Assembly (NCBI GenBank): GCA_029255685.2 | Contig: CM055313.2 | Coordinates: forward strand, 44,534,079 to 44,598,078 | Direction: 5' to 3' | Source of the DNA: Silene conica | Taxonomy: Eukaryota > Streptophyta > Magnoliopsida > Caryophyllales > Caryophyllaceae | Length of the DNA: 64,000 bases | Shown: positions 22,501 through 34,494 of the stretch, in pieces | Position numbering within the stretch: the stretch's first letter is position 1 | Layout of the letters: each line of letters begins with the position of its first letter | The notes under the pieces: generated by a model | What the model was told of the DNA's origin: nothing | Seen by the model: the letters and a program-made list of their open reading frames with translations, nothing else | The model's database searches: none | Position numbers and translations under genes: made by a program

Positions 22501-23878
22501 TCTCAACTAATGTATTATGATACAAGTTGTGATATGAATGCTCTTCTTACTTGAATTAGGGCATGAAAGCAAAGATAAGGGAAAAGAAAAACAAGCATGA
22601 TGGATCAAGGGAACTAAGAGTAGCTCCACTCAGGATCATCAAGAAGCTTTGTTATTCGCTTATTTTGCTAATATTTCAAGTGTTGTAAGAACAATTTAGA
22701 ACCTATGTTTGATTTCCTTGTTGGACGAGGAAAGGGGTAATCCTTGAACAATTTGTTGTATTTTGGATGATGTAGTGACTTGGTTTTCAACCCAAGTCAC
22801 TATCGGTTTTATAATTATGTTCTTAATTCGTTTAAACACTTGCAAATCTTAAACATAAAATAGAATTGATTGTGAAACGGAATAGGTATAGCATACTTAA
22901 TTCAAATCAAATCAAAATCAAATTAAGTTTAGAACTCAATTGAGAGGAAAAGTTATCAAGCATCCAAAACTATCTAAGCCTTAATCAAATATTTTCTGTA
23001 ATAAATCATAAGGATACACAAACCAACATCAAAGTCATTGCTTGTGACCTTAGTGCCTATCTTTGATAATGAAATGAGATTGTTATTACAAAGATAGAGT
23101 GAGAGAAATTTGAGAGGCCACAAATAGCACATGATTTTGATAATCACAATGGATATGATCTATTGTTGAATAGTAGGATTTATTGTGTTTTGGTTGTGTA
23201 AAAGATTTAGAAAGAAGACAAAGTTGTGGATGGGATCTAAGATTTGAAAAATCTACGCCTTATGATTATGAAGGTAGATTAAGTTGTAGATGAGATCTAC
23301 GATTTACTAAAAATCTACGCCTTGTGATCCCTACGGCCCTGTCCCGGGAGGATACCTTAAGAATAAATTCTTAAAGTTTGTAAGGAAAAATTCTATACAT
23401 GGATAAGATCCATGATAGAGTCCTCGTACACTATAAGATAAGATAAATGTGGGGAACTGAAAGTTCCCACACACAAAATTATATACCATAAGAAAAGACT
23501 CTTATAGAAACTACGGTAGGACACTCGAAGAAAATTATTCAAAAGATTTTGCAAAGGCTCAAGAAGGGGTTCTTGGATTTAGCTGGTGATCTAAATGTGC
23601 TAATGCAAATTCTAAGACCCATGAAATTTATAAGATATACATGCTAATAAATGAGATTTATTGACAGAAGCATGGGTTGACATGTGGATGCCAGCAGTCT
23701 GCAAAGTTAAGGGTAACTTTGTTAAAAGTAGTAAAAGTAATTCATTGAGAATGAATTCAGTAAACTCAGTAACCGCTTTTCAAAAGGGTATTTGAAAAGG
23801 ATGTGACTATTAGCAATTCATTAAATATTTAGTCATGGGAATGACTTCGGGATCTTCAGAATCAGGCAAGAACAAGAG
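22501..23878 (+). mobile_element. Copy B post-gag noncoding region, part 1
   Basis: No open frame of note. The first ~700 bases are conserved in copy A (63299-64000), including the GCATGAAAGCAAA block just after gag, the TTCCTTGTTGGAC block and an 11 bp hairpin at 22773-22802. The region sits where pol would be in an autonomous copia element. Confidence 0.7.
22773..22802. repeat. Conserved 11 bp perfect hairpin after gag
   Basis: TAGTGACTTGG, loop TTTTCAAC, CCAAGTCACTA. The identical hairpin is at 63591-63620 in copy A, although the flanking sequence differs at several places. This makes it a candidate RNA element for packaging or dimerisation, by inference only. Confidence 0.8.
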
Positions 23879-25089
23879 TTTTTTTTTGGGAAAATGTAAA
23901 AAACTTGTATTAGAATCAAGTTAGAACCACCTACAACCATTTTGCTCCACCAGTGTTCATATTACATCACAATAGAAGGCATAGATAAAAAACATCTATT
24001 TTCGAAGCTGCTCAATCCATTTGGTGTCCCTCTCTGTAAGTGTGCCCGTAAGCTTGTTTTCAATTCGGTGCAGTATATCTTGTTTAATCAGCTGTTTGCA
24101 CCTCATTGGTGTAGCCAAAACCCCTTCCATTCTGCTCAAATTCCTCTGTTGCAAACATGGTAGATAGTAGCATTAAGAATGCTGTCTATCACACCCCATT
24201 TGAGTCTGGAGTATCGCTTAGCCTTTCTCCATTCCAACACATCCTCAGTAGGAAGTCTGACCCCTGTCCAGGCATTTATACTTCTAATGACCTGGGTAGC
24301 ATATTTACATTTGAAAAACAGGTGTTGAACAGTTTCTGGTTCCTGTCCACAAACACAGCAGTTGCTATCTACTCCCAGTCCCCAATTCACCAGTTTGTCT
24401 CTGGTGTTCAGTCCTTTGTGATAGTATATCCAATTGATGAACGCATGTTTAGGTATTGTCCATTTATTCCAGACATATGAATGCCAGTCCACTATTTGTA
24501 GTGCAGTATTGAGCAAGGTATATCCTTTGTGAAGGGTGTAGTGTCTTCCTGGAATATCTTGCCATTCATGTTGTTGATATGCATCATTCAGAGCATCCTT
24601 TACCCTGCAAATTTTGGACCATGTCCAGCTTGTATCTCGTGGTGGTTGATAATCAATCCAACTCACTCCCTTTAGGTAGTTTGTTTGAATCCATTGTACC
24701 CAAAGTTTGGTAGGATGACAATGAACCCACCAAACTAGTTTGCCTATAGCTGCTTTGTTCCATATACTTTCAATCTTAAGTCCCAGCCCCCCCTTCTTAT
24801 GACTAGAGCAAACCTTACTCCATGCCACTGGTGGTGTTCGCATATATTCCGTACCTCCATCCCACAAGTAGTTTCTGCAGACCGCTTCTATTTTCTTGAT
24901 AACAGCCTTGGGGATAAGAAAAATTGAGGCCCAGTATGAATGTAAGGTTTTTAGCACAGCTCTGACCAAAACAAGACGACCAGCGTAGGAGAGTTTTCGT
25001 GTGCCAAGGCCCCTTATTCTGTCCAGAAGCTTATCTATGATAGGTTGGCAAATTATGTAACAACATTGCTGTAACTGGGAGTTACACAA
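23879..25089 (-). pseudogene. 5'-truncated LINE: RT C-terminal half with zinc-binding domain
   Basis: A minus-strand frame of about 317 codons (25089 to 24136) begins inside the RT thumb region (KLSYAGRLVLVRAVLKTLHS, LIPKAVIKKIEAVCRNYLWD). It continues into the RT zinc-binding domain typical of plant LINE ORF2 (WTIPKHAFINWIYYHKGLNT, CCVCGQEPETVQHLFFKC). A frameshift near 24140 separates the last ~50 residues, found in another frame (MRCKQLIKQDILHRIENKL, then ERDTKWIEQLRK). The 3' end on this strand is a short poly(A), visible as a T run at 23879-23887. The endonuclease and RT catalytic core are missing. It interrupts the post-gag region of copy B. I could not find a target-site duplication. 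Confidence 0.85.
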
Positions 25090-26048
25090 TGCACATAATC
25101 TTATTCGCTGGTCATGAGATGACTTATCTCATTGAGATAAAATGGCATATGTGGATATGATCCGCAGAGTGAACGCTCGCACGTGGTAAACCTGGTTTAC
25201 TCAAAGTGAAGATAATGACAATTTTAAGAGATATGAACGAGAGACCCTTAAGCTTATTGTTAATTAAATGTTGTTCAAAGGTTGACCACTTGGATGGTGT
25301 AATCCACTAAACGTTTTGAGTTATTTATAACTCACGAAAGGTCAAGTAAAATTCAAATGGGATGGTAAGACCATATTGAACCCCATTAAAGTGAATTGAA
25401 TTATCATGACCTCGCCCCTAGTTGCTTAAGTGAGGTGACATCTCAATGCAACCGGATGTGTGATGCGATTGATGGCGAGTTCAATTGCCATAGAGTCATA
25501 CGTGATGACTAATCGATCACCTAGGCATAGACATGTTAAGATACATTTGCCGGGCTAATGACCGCTGATAGAGCTCTGGCGTACTCTTATTGATAGACTA
25601 CCTGATCGTGGCGGGAGCATCTATCGTGTTTCACATGAGTCAGTTCTTGGACTAATGACTGTTCTCTAAGGTGGCATAGTTTTCAGATTAACTTTGATCT
25701 ATGTCCTAACACCTTCGTAACTGGGGTTTATAAGGACATATCTTGGGTTATGATGGGCTGTGGCCAGCCGGAAGGAATAAGTCGATTAGGAATTGTCCAC
25801 CCCTTGTCTGGGTTGAACAATATCTCTAGGCCACTCGAGGAGAATAATAACTAGAAATGCGTGGCCACGCTCGGAAGGTATCTATGGTAGATAATTCCGG
25901 TCAGTAGTTATAACTCCAGATCGAGATAAACCACTCTAGATTTAAATCAATTGCCGGCACGACCTGAGAGGACGCCATGCATTGAGTGGGAGATAGTAAT
26001 AGGGTAAGAGAATTGGTGACACACACTTGTCTCGGAAAAGCGGGAGAT
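25090..26048 (+). mobile_element. Copy B post-gag noncoding region, part 2, with polypurine tract
   Basis: Continuation of the Gag-only element after the LINE. No coding frame. It ends GAAAAGCGGGAGAT directly before the LTR start, fitting the plus-strand primer tract at a 3' LTR. Confidence 0.65.
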
Positions 26049-27341
26049 TGTTGGAGGAACTGTCCTCGACAATAGTGTGTTGACATAATTAAAACTCATT
26101 TGAATGAAACACAACTGGGAGTGTTACTCTTTTAAAGTCGACTGATCAACATTTACCGGTAATGATTGGCTGTCTAGAATTTGACATTATCGTCATAGGA
26201 TGGTGGTGATCAGTTGATCCCTTAAGGTCATATCTTTAGGGAATTCCGTCTCAATGGAATAATTAATTAATATTGTATTGGATACGAATTAATTAATAAC
26301 TGGAAATTTGGAAATAATTTTACATGACGAATATTTTATAATGGGATTATAATAATAATAGTCAAAGTAATAAAATCGTTTTATTACTCGGTTTTATTTA
26401 TTCGTTTTGGGAAACGATTAAATTAAGAATGAACACGGTTGATCATAAAATTACAAAGAGTTGTAATTAAAATTATGATATTACATTTTATACAATAATG
26501 AATTCGAAATATTGAGAAGAATTATTTAAATGTAATAAATTTGTAAATTATGGATCTTAATAGTTTAAAATTGCATAATTAACAAATTGGGTCATGTGTT
26601 ATGAGACATGTGTGACATGTTAAAAATTAACACAATTGACAAAGATAAAATGGGTCTATAATAAGACCCATTTGGACCGTGTAAATGAGATGGATGTGTG
26701 ATAGTTGTGTGTGTAAGTAAGCAACTCCATTGTGTGTGTCATACACAAAGAATGTGTAAGGAATATCTTATGCATTTGTGTAAGAGTAAGAAGGCCATGC
26801 ATTGGCTCTCCTTTGGGAGCCTTGGCCGGCCATGATGCTTGCTCAAGCAAGCTCATGTGCTTATATAAGGCACACTTTGTTCATACACTTAGTTGCTAGT
26901 TTTTGCTAAGTTGTTAGTAGTTGATGCTTACTCCCTTTCTAACACTACAAACCTCATTCTCAATAATTCCTTAGTAAAATGGTTTTCTAAGATAAGTAAA
27001 TTATTTCCATGCTAATAATATTAAGGCTAATATTATTTATATTTCTAGTATACTAATTCTATTTTTCTAGTATAAAAAATAGTCTTAGTTTGAGATCGGG
27101 TCCTTGATACGTATCTTTTGGAGACGATTTTTGTTAGATCGTTATACGGGTATTTCGGTTTTTGAAGACTCAAGTAATAGGTGATTATTGAGTATAAACC
27201 TTCTAAAACCAATGTAAGGATAATCACATCTTATGATATCATCATGCATGCATAAGATCTTATTAAGTTTTATAACCTAAACTTAAAGAAACAAAACTCA
27301 CATTAGTTTTGAGTATAAAATCAGGAACTTAGTTTCCAACA
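26049..27341 (+). mobile_element. Gag-only copia copy B: 3' LTR (1293 bp)
   Basis: It starts TGTTGGAGGAACTGTCCTCG and ends AGTTTCCAACA. It is nearly collinear with the LTR of copy A (57558-58848), with many substitutions and a few indels, the largest around 26700-26900. The last ~400 bases match copy C. Confidence 0.9.
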
Positions 27342-27951
27342 TCAACAACATCTGAATAATCTCACAAACCGTGAATCAACGTAAATTATATCAACTCACT
27401 AAATTACACAATAAAATTCAAAAGAATAGCAATAGATTTCATAATTACTTGTAGACTTGATAAGAACAATTAATATCAATAATACTCTATGACATCGATT
27501 TAAGATTTAAGATAGGCAACGAAAAACATGGATAACGACGGTAGAAAAAGTGCAGAAAATACCTATATCAGCGTAAATCGAAGATCAGTGTAAACACCTT
27601 TTAAAAAAAAGATCTGGAAATTGTGTCGGGATAAAAAAATAAAAGAGATCGAAGAAAGATAACAGAAAAATTGAAGATGATTAGGATGAATTTACCAGAA
27701 ATCGAAGATCAGTGTGATGATTAAAACCAAGCGGAATGTCCGGGGAGAAATTTGAGGATAGAGAAAGCAGAGAGAGAAAGTTGTTACGAATTATGAGAAA
27801 AGTTACACAGACAATTATGTTTATATAGTAGTAAAATAAAAAATAATATATGAGATTAAATCTCAGCCATAGGATTGAGATGATCGGATGGCTAGGAATG
27901 GTAGGACGGACTCACCCTAAGACCCTAGACTCAATAGATCCTATCTCTATA

Positions 27952-27953
<2 letters not shown>
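27342..27953. other. Noncoding sequence ending in a TA-flanked element terminus
   Basis: No gene is seen. The last ~60 bases (GGACGGACTCACCCTAAGA... to 27948) look like the inverted counterpart of the terminus at 55852 (GGATCCGGTGAGTCTGTC) and abut a (TA)n tract. This is probably one end of an element whose other end was lost. Confidence 0.4.

Positions 27954-28013
<60 letters not shown>
27954..28013. repeat. (TA)n microsatellite
   Basis: About 30 TA units between two TA-flanked elements. Confidence 0.95.
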
Positions 28014-28015
<2 letters not shown>

Positions 28016-28405
28016 TATAGACTTGGGATCCGGTGAGAACCACCTTACAATGAGATTGTGAGAACTCTACCTTACGGACATTTTTAAAAAAAGTTAATAA
28101 CATAATTGGATTCGGCATGGCAATTTATAGCTAGAGAACATATTTTTTGGTCTAGAAAATAAATACTAGTGACGGAAATAAAGGTGAGATACGTTTTATT
28201 TATTTGCATGCACCTACTATCTATTTTTTCGTATCTATCATTTTTCCGCCACTAGTATTTATTTTCTAGACCAATAAATATGTTATCTGGCCTTAAAATT
28301 CCATGCCGAATCCAATTATGTCATTAATTTTTTTAAAAAAACTCCGTAAGGAAGAGTTCTCACCGCTTTTCATTGTAAGATGGTTATCACCGTATCCCAA
28401 CCCTA
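28014..28405. mobile_element. Fold-back (long inverted repeat) MITE-like element
   Basis: The two halves are imperfect reverse complements. TACTAGTGACGGAAA (left half) faces CCGCCACTAGTA (right half), TTGGATTCGGCATGG faces CCATGCCGAATCCAA, and the outer ends are GGGATCCGGTGAGAACCACC and ATGGTTATCACCGTATCCC. The element is about 390 bp with almost no unpaired centre, flanked by TA repeats on both sides. A related element with similar termini but a non-palindromic centre is at 55222-55780. The TA flanks suggest a Tc1/mariner-like target, which is inference. Confidence 0.75.
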
Positions 28406-28518
28406 TAGTATATATATATATATGTATATATATGTATATATATATATATGTATATATATGTATATATATATATGTATATATATGTATATATATGTATATA
28501 TATGTATATATATGTATA

Positions 28519-28549
<31 letters not shown>

Positions 28550-28629
28550 GTATTACATATATATATATATATATGTATATATATGTATATATATGTATAT
28601 ATATGTATATATATGTATATATATGTATA

Positions 28630-28670
<41 letters not shown>

Positions 28671-28743
28671 TACATATATATAATATATATATATATATAT
28701 ACATATATATACATATATATACATATATATACATATATATATA
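28406..28743. repeat. Complex TA / ATGTATATAT microsatellite
   Basis: Long runs of ATGTATATAT units (and the complement ATACATATAT near the right end) with two interspersed ATGTATTACATAT words. Open frames on both strands of up to 185 codons consist only of I, Y, M, C, T, V and H residues and are artefacts of the repeat. Confidence 0.95.
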
Positions 28744-28879
28744 GAGGCCGGATCACGTGAGGCCGCCGAACCCTTACTATGTTTCACATGATTTTCAATG
28801 TTCACTGGACTAATTTCAATGGGTTGGAAATTATGGGTCATTTCTAGCATTTTATTTGGCCTAAATATTTTCTCTATCT

Positions 28880-30212
28880 AAAAAAAGTATCCATTTTACT
28901 CTTTTTCTTATTTCGTGAAATTTGGACTTAAAATATTTGTTACTCACAAAATATATAATTTTTTATTTCGTGAATCTTGAAATATAATTTGTGAAACCGG
29001 GACCTTATTTCGTGAAACTTGGACTTAAAATTTTTGTTCACTCACAAAATGTTTAATTTCTTATTTCGTGAATCTTGGACCTTAATTTGTGAAACCGGAA
29101 CCTTATTTCGTGAAACTTGGAATTAAAATGTTTGTTCACTCACGAAATGTTTAATTTCTTATGTCGTGAATCACGGACCTTAATTTGTAAAACCGGAACC
29201 TTATTTCGTGAAACTTGGAATTAAAATGTTTGTTCACTCACGAAATGTATAATTTCTTATTTTGTGAATCTTGGACCTTAATTCGTGAAATCGGTATCTT
29301 ATTTCATTAAATTTGGACTTAAAATGTTTGTTTTTTCACAAAATGTTTAATTTCTTATTTTGTGAATCTTGGACCTAAATTTGTGAAACCGGGACCTTAT
29401 TTCGTGAAACTTGGACTTAAAATGTTGGCTTATTTACAAAATGTAAAATTTCTTATTTCGTGAATCTTGGACCTTAATCTGTGAAACCGGAACCTTATTT
29501 CGTGAAACTTGGACTTAAAATTTTTATTTACTCACAAAATGTTTATTTTCTTATTTCGTGAATCTTGGACCTTAATTGGTGAAACCGGGAGTTTATTTCG
29601 TGAAACTTAGACTTAAAGTGTTTGTTTATTCACGAAATGTTTAATTTCTTATTTCGTGAATCTTGGACCTTAATTTGTGAAACCAGGAGTTTATTTCGTG
29701 AAACTTAAACTTAAAATGTTTGTTTATTCACAAAATGTTTAATTTCTTATTTCGTGAATTTTGGACATTAATTTGTGAAATCGGGACCTTATTTCGTGAA
29801 ACTTGGTCTTAAAATGTTTGTTTATTCATAAAATGTATAATTTTTTATTTTGTGAATTTTAGACCTTGATTTGTGAAACCGGGACCTTATTTTGTGAAAC
29901 TTGGACATAAAATGTTTGGTTACTCACAAAATGTTTAATTTCTTATTTCGTGAATCTTGGACCTTAATTTGTGAAACCGGGACCTTATTTCGTGAAACTT
30001 GGATTTAAAATTTTTCTTTACTCACGAAATGTAAAATTTCTTATTTCGTGAATCTTGGACCTTAATTTGTGAAATCGGGACCTTATTTCATGAAACCGGG
30101 ACCTTATTTCGTGAAACTTGGACTTAAAATGTTTGTTTACTCACAAAATGTTTAATTTCTTATTTTGTGAATCTTGGACCTTAATTTGTGGAACTGGGAC
30201 CTTACTTCGTGA
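28880..30212. repeat. Tandem repeat, ~98 bp unit, left block
   Basis: About 13 diverged units built from two related half-units: TTATTTCGTGAAACTTGGAC-TTAAAATGTTTG and TTATTTCGTGAATCTTGGAC-CTTAATTTGTGAAACCGG. The frequently repeated TTTCGTGAA and TTTGTGAA words make it partly self-complementary with the ACTCACGAAAT parts. The array continues at 53291 on the other side of the CACTA element. Confidence 0.9.
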
Positions 30213-30215
30213 CAT
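30213..30215. repeat. Target-site duplication CAT (left) of CACTA-3
   Basis: CAT precedes CACTACTACAG at 30216 and is repeated at 53288-53290 after ...CTAGTAGTG. A 3 bp duplication is the hallmark of CACTA transposition. Confidence 0.85.
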
Positions 30216-30425
30216 CACTACTACAGAATGTCAAATAGACATCAGTTAATATGCATCAGATTTTTTAAAAAATCTGATGCATATAATTATACATCGGTTA
30301 TTTTGAAAAATCTGATGTCTATCCATATATATAAACATCAGACTTTGAAACAACCCATGTCTATAACTGGGTGCACTTTTTAACTGATGTTATATACATC
30401 AAATTTATTAAAATCCATGTATAAA
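30216..30425 (+). repeat. CACTA-3 left terminal and subterminal repeats
   Basis: Terminal CACTA followed by about ten copies in both orientations of a motif with core GATGTCTAT / ATAGACATC or TGATGCATAT. These are the expected binding sites of the element's DNA-binding protein. Confidence 0.85.
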
Positions 30426-31644
30426 CTAATAAATAAAATAATATTACTGTAACTTATTACTAATATTGGCGCGGCAATAAAATAGTATTCCCCCAAAATC
30501 GTCATATTCAATCCCTAATTTCTGCGCGCTTCTTCAACAATTGCATCCCTTCATCTTCTCCATCGCTCACCGGTAATCATCATATTTTTCATTATTATTT
30601 ACATCCCCAAATTAATTGTAATCCCTAACTTCTTCTCCGTTCAACACAATTAAATTAAACTTACAGTATACAACTTCCTTCATATCGTCCATCGATCACC
30701 GACGACCATCGTCAACAACTCGGCATCATCTCGTTCATCGCTCCATTATCGGTACTGCTCGTCGTCCCTCTAACTCGGCTTTACTTTCCTATCTCGCTCG
30801 GTTGCTCCATTATCAGTACTTCTCAACTCTTTTATTCAATTTTTGATTTGCATGTTCTTTAACTATTGTACTCGTATCCATATTTCGGGATGTGCTTGGT
30901 AACAGAATACTTACTTGAGTTAGAAGGAGCCTTTGATTTGTTATTTTAATTTTCATGTTGTCATTCAATTTTCTTGCTTTCTTTTGGAGTTGGTGTGTGC
31001 GCTTGCCCATCTAAACTAGATAGAACAGACCAGGAAGATTGATCCATAGAGCATGGGGAAAAGGTGGGAGTCAGGATAAGGTTCAGATTCATTTCCAACC
31101 AAAAGTTCTTAGTTATAAGAGAAGACCTGACTTGGTTGCTAGTCTGATTTTTATTACTAAGTAATTTGCAGTATTACTAAGTAATTTGTTGACGGATTCA
31201 ATGTTGATTATGTTGTTAATGAGAATGACTTCAATGGTAGTCTCTTGAAGAAAACAAAATTTGGAAATTAAAAAAAAAAATTGATTATGGCTTTGAGTAT
31301 ATAGTTCAAATTATAAGATTTGAAGCGAACTCATGCCGTTTGTAAATAAAAAGCAGAGTTATGAAGTAAAAATACAAGTTTTTGCTATTAGCTTAAACTC
31401 GTGTTTTTAAGGAAGTTTGAATTAACAATTTTGAATCAAAAAATTCACTAGATAATATCGGGTTGACCGTTGTATCCCTGTCACGTGGGCCAATTTTTTT
31501 GTGGCCCGAAACAGCCTACTGTCATGGCCGGAGCCCATACCATCCCTGGCCCAAAACTATAAAAAGGCACAAGGAAGGCCCAACCTGACCCAGTCCAGGC
31601 CTGCTACTTGGCCCAGCCTACCATAGCGTTTGGCAACCTAAAAC
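30426..31644 (+). other. CACTA-3 5' region before tnp2, noncoding
   Basis: Contains a pyrimidine-rich stretch (about 30500-30830, with TCTTCTCCATCGCTCACCGG and ATCGTCCATCGATCACCG words) that looks like a 5' untranslated leader, then AT-rich sequence. No gene is seen. The promoter presumably lies between the subterminal repeats and this leader, but I cannot place it. Confidence 0.45.
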
Positions 31645-32790
31645 TGTAATACCTGTGTTTTATTTAATATTTAATATTTATGTTGACGTGTTGATAATTA
31701 TTTGAACGTTTAAGTTCGATAATTAAGTTATCGAACAAGTGTTTTTATATTTTTAGTAAAGTGCCGAGTACGGATATTATTCATCGAATTTCGTTCTAAT
31801 TTTGATATGAGACCTTGAGATACGTGCTAACGTCACATATGGGCCTTGGTTGAATCGGCCCATTGTAATATCTCGTATATTATTATAACGGTTATTATTT
31901 GTTTATAGTCAGGGCGATGATTTTAAGGCGTTGTTTTCGATAATTAATTTATTGAATGAGTTGTATTTTATATGTTGTTAGTGGTAAGTCGGGTATACGT
32001 ATTAATTAATTATTATAAGTTTTATAATATGTTACCGCTTTATATTAATTTCTATCGTAAGTAGATATATTAAGTTAATAATAATGTTACGAGTTTTACG
32101 TGTATAACGAGTTGGGCTTGATTCATTTTGTGAAGGAACTACGTATGGGTAGTAGTATGTGTACCGCGTCGATGTGGGCCAAGTTACCACACGTTAACTC
32201 ACGCATGACACACCAACCCAGGTCACCTACGCATGAAATGCATAGTACAACTTATTATTAAACAAAAAAACCCTAATACCTTACGTTTAAACCGCTCGGC
32301 CACCCAACTCCGTAAACCCTTTTTTTATACACTTTCACCACCCTCAAACCTTGGTCGGCGGCAGCAGCCACAAAGAGAGAGAGACGGTAGACGGCAGTGG
32401 TCAGGGACTTTCGAGTCAATATCCGGCGAGCGTAAGGTGAGTATTCGTTGTCCTTCGTTTCGTTTTCTTCGTTGTCTCTATTCGAGTCCGCCGTCATGAA
32501 GGTGTCACGGTAATCGAGTCGCGTTGGTGGCAAGAGCTAGGAGGTGGGGGTGAGGGCGAGTGTGTTGGTGTGGGTTTGGAGGTCGGTGGTGGTCGTGGGT
32601 GACGGAGGTGGTTCTCGGTTGTGTCGGGGTTGCGAAGAGGGGCTGTGGAGGTTCGGTTTCAGGCATGTCGGGCCTGATTAAGGCCGTGGTTGTACTCGTC
32701 GGCTGGGGTCGACCCGTTTCTGTGTGTGGGTTGTGGTGGTTGCCGGTGGGGGAGGTGGTGCTAAGTGGTTGTAGTTGTTTCGTTTTCCCC

Positions 32791-32834
32791 GGGGGGGGGG
32801 GGGGGGGGGGGGGGTTGGGGGGGGGGGGGGGGGG
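32791..32834. repeat. Poly(G) tract
   Basis: Twenty-four G, TT, then eighteen G, preceded by four C. It would readily form G-quadruplexes. Its exact length may be uncertain in the assembly. Confidence 0.85.
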
Positions 32835-33354
32835 TTCACGTATACTATGGGTAACTTGTGGTTATTATATATTATTATTATTACAATTATTATTATATTA
32901 TTATAGTATTACGGATTACTAAGTGGTTAGTATTATTATTACTATTATTATTATTTATTATTGTTTATTAGTTGTAGTTTGTGAGTCGGAAGTTAATGTT
33001 TTAAAGAAAGTTTCTACTTCGGGAAAGTTTCCATTTTTAGAAACTTTCCACTTAAGAGGGTTGCTATTTATAGAAAGTACAAGTTAGTTTATGGGGGTCC
33101 GGGAAGTTTATTAATTTATTTCCGTAATATATGTTAGGTGACGGTTTTCGCGTGGAATACTTCTAGCAAGCTTGTGATTGACTGTGATTCTGCATTTTGA
33201 GGTAGGGGAATACTGTATACATGATGACGAGTGATCTGTTATTATTATGTTAACTATTTATATATCTCATTGGATGAATGGTATTATATTGTGTTTAATT
33301 GTCTTGTATATTTCTGTGATACAATGCGATGTGAAAATATTGGGTCTTGTGATA

Positions 33355-33530
33355 CGGTGCGGAGTATATATGGCGTTGGATCGGTGCGGAGTATATATGG
33401 CGTTGGATCGGTGCGGAGTATATATGGCGTTGGATCGGTGCGGAGTTTATATGGTGTTGGATCGGTGCGGAGTTTATCTGGTGTTGGATCGGTGCGGAGT
33501 TATTTGGCGTTGGATCGGTGCGGAGTATAT
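33355..33530. repeat. 27 bp minisatellite, about 6 copies
   Basis: Unit GGAGTATATATGGCGTTGGA-TCGGTGC, drifting to TTTATATGGTG and TTTATCTGGTG variants. It lies in the solo LTR. Confidence 0.9.
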
Positions 33531-33905
33531 TATATTGTTGGTTTATTTATTTTTCCTCTACTCAACCTCGTGGTTGACCCTGTGTATTCGTGATCACCTG
33601 TGATGAACCAAATTATTGGGGAGCAGAATGACAGGTGGCTGAGACTAAGGGGAGCTATGGGAGAGAGAGCTTGGATCCGGACCAGACTAAAGTCTAGATC
33701 ACCTTAGTCAGTTTAGCATGAGTTGTACTTTCTTTATTTTGTTAAGACTTTTGGATACAGTTGTAAGAACTTGTTATGAGTTTAACTTTAATTAAAGTAC
33801 TGTTTATCTTCCTTTGTATCTACTACCTCGGGAAACCGAGATGGTAACACCCTTACTTATCTGAGGAGTCCTAGTACAGGCCCTTAAATAAATGGGGGTG
33901 TTACA

Positions 33906-34494
33906 AAAACCGATCTGACTTGACCGTTTTCAACCCAATGATCAGTGATTCAAACCCAAATTCAATTTCATATTTGAAGTCCTTGAGTATGTATGATAAA
34001 AATAAATACTCGTAGCAATTGCTTGAAGCTAGTATCTGCCCTTCTTTCTTAACGTTAGCCTGTCTTAGTAAGATAAGATCCTTTTGTTTTCTGGTTCTGC
34101 TTCTTCTATTTCTTTTCTGGTTCTGTTTTCTGGTTACGAATGATACTTGGCGTTTACTTTGGTTATTACGGTCGCATCTCCATAGACCTTAAACAGTGCT
34201 GTATTCAAATAGGTTTTTGTTGTGAAAAAATGGGGCATAGGTAGCTATAGTCTTGATACAATAATGTTTTATTTAGCAAGGTTGACTTTAGAATTGAGAT
34301 AATGAGATTGATTTTATTTAGCAAGGTTATATTTGTTCCTCCGGACACTAAAACTCTCTGTCTGAATCATTTGGTTAGATTCCTGCAAAGTTGTCACACT
34401 CTTATAAACATTTATTTTAGCTATTGGGACATGTAAAGTTGTTATCTGTAGTATTTATTTTAAGCGGATTACTGATCTTAAACAGAGCTCTTGA
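33906..34494 (+). other. CACTA-3 leader between solo LTR and tnp2
   Basis: Noncoding AT-rich sequence resuming the CACTA element after the AAAAC duplication. Repeated TTTTCTGGTTCTG words at 34090-34135. No gene is seen. Confidence 0.45.

Larger units (their letters stand above)
31645..33905 (+). mobile_element. Solo Tekay-like LTR (2261 bp) with TSD AAAAC
   Basis: It starts TGTAATACCTGTG and ends GGGGGTGTTACA. AAAAC at 31640-31644 is repeated at 33906-33910, so this is a complete solo LTR left by recombination between the two LTRs of a full element. It is related to the LTR at 1932-4973 mainly in its last 400 bases. It contains a pure G tract and a 27 bp minisatellite. The 120-codon plus-strand frames here are products of those repeats. 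It sits in the CACTA-3 leader upstream of tnp2. Confidence 0.92.

Noticed and set aside
28293..28850. Long open frames on both strands rich in I, Y, M and H
   Set aside because: They are translations of the TA / ATGTATATAT microsatellite and have no composition of a real protein.
32560..32922. 120-codon Gly/Trp-rich frame in the solo LTR
   Set aside because: It is produced by GT-rich sequence and the poly(G) tract.
33231..33603. Two overlapping frames with repeating peptides
   Set aside because: They translate the 27 bp minisatellite, which is a multiple of three and so stays open in several frames.
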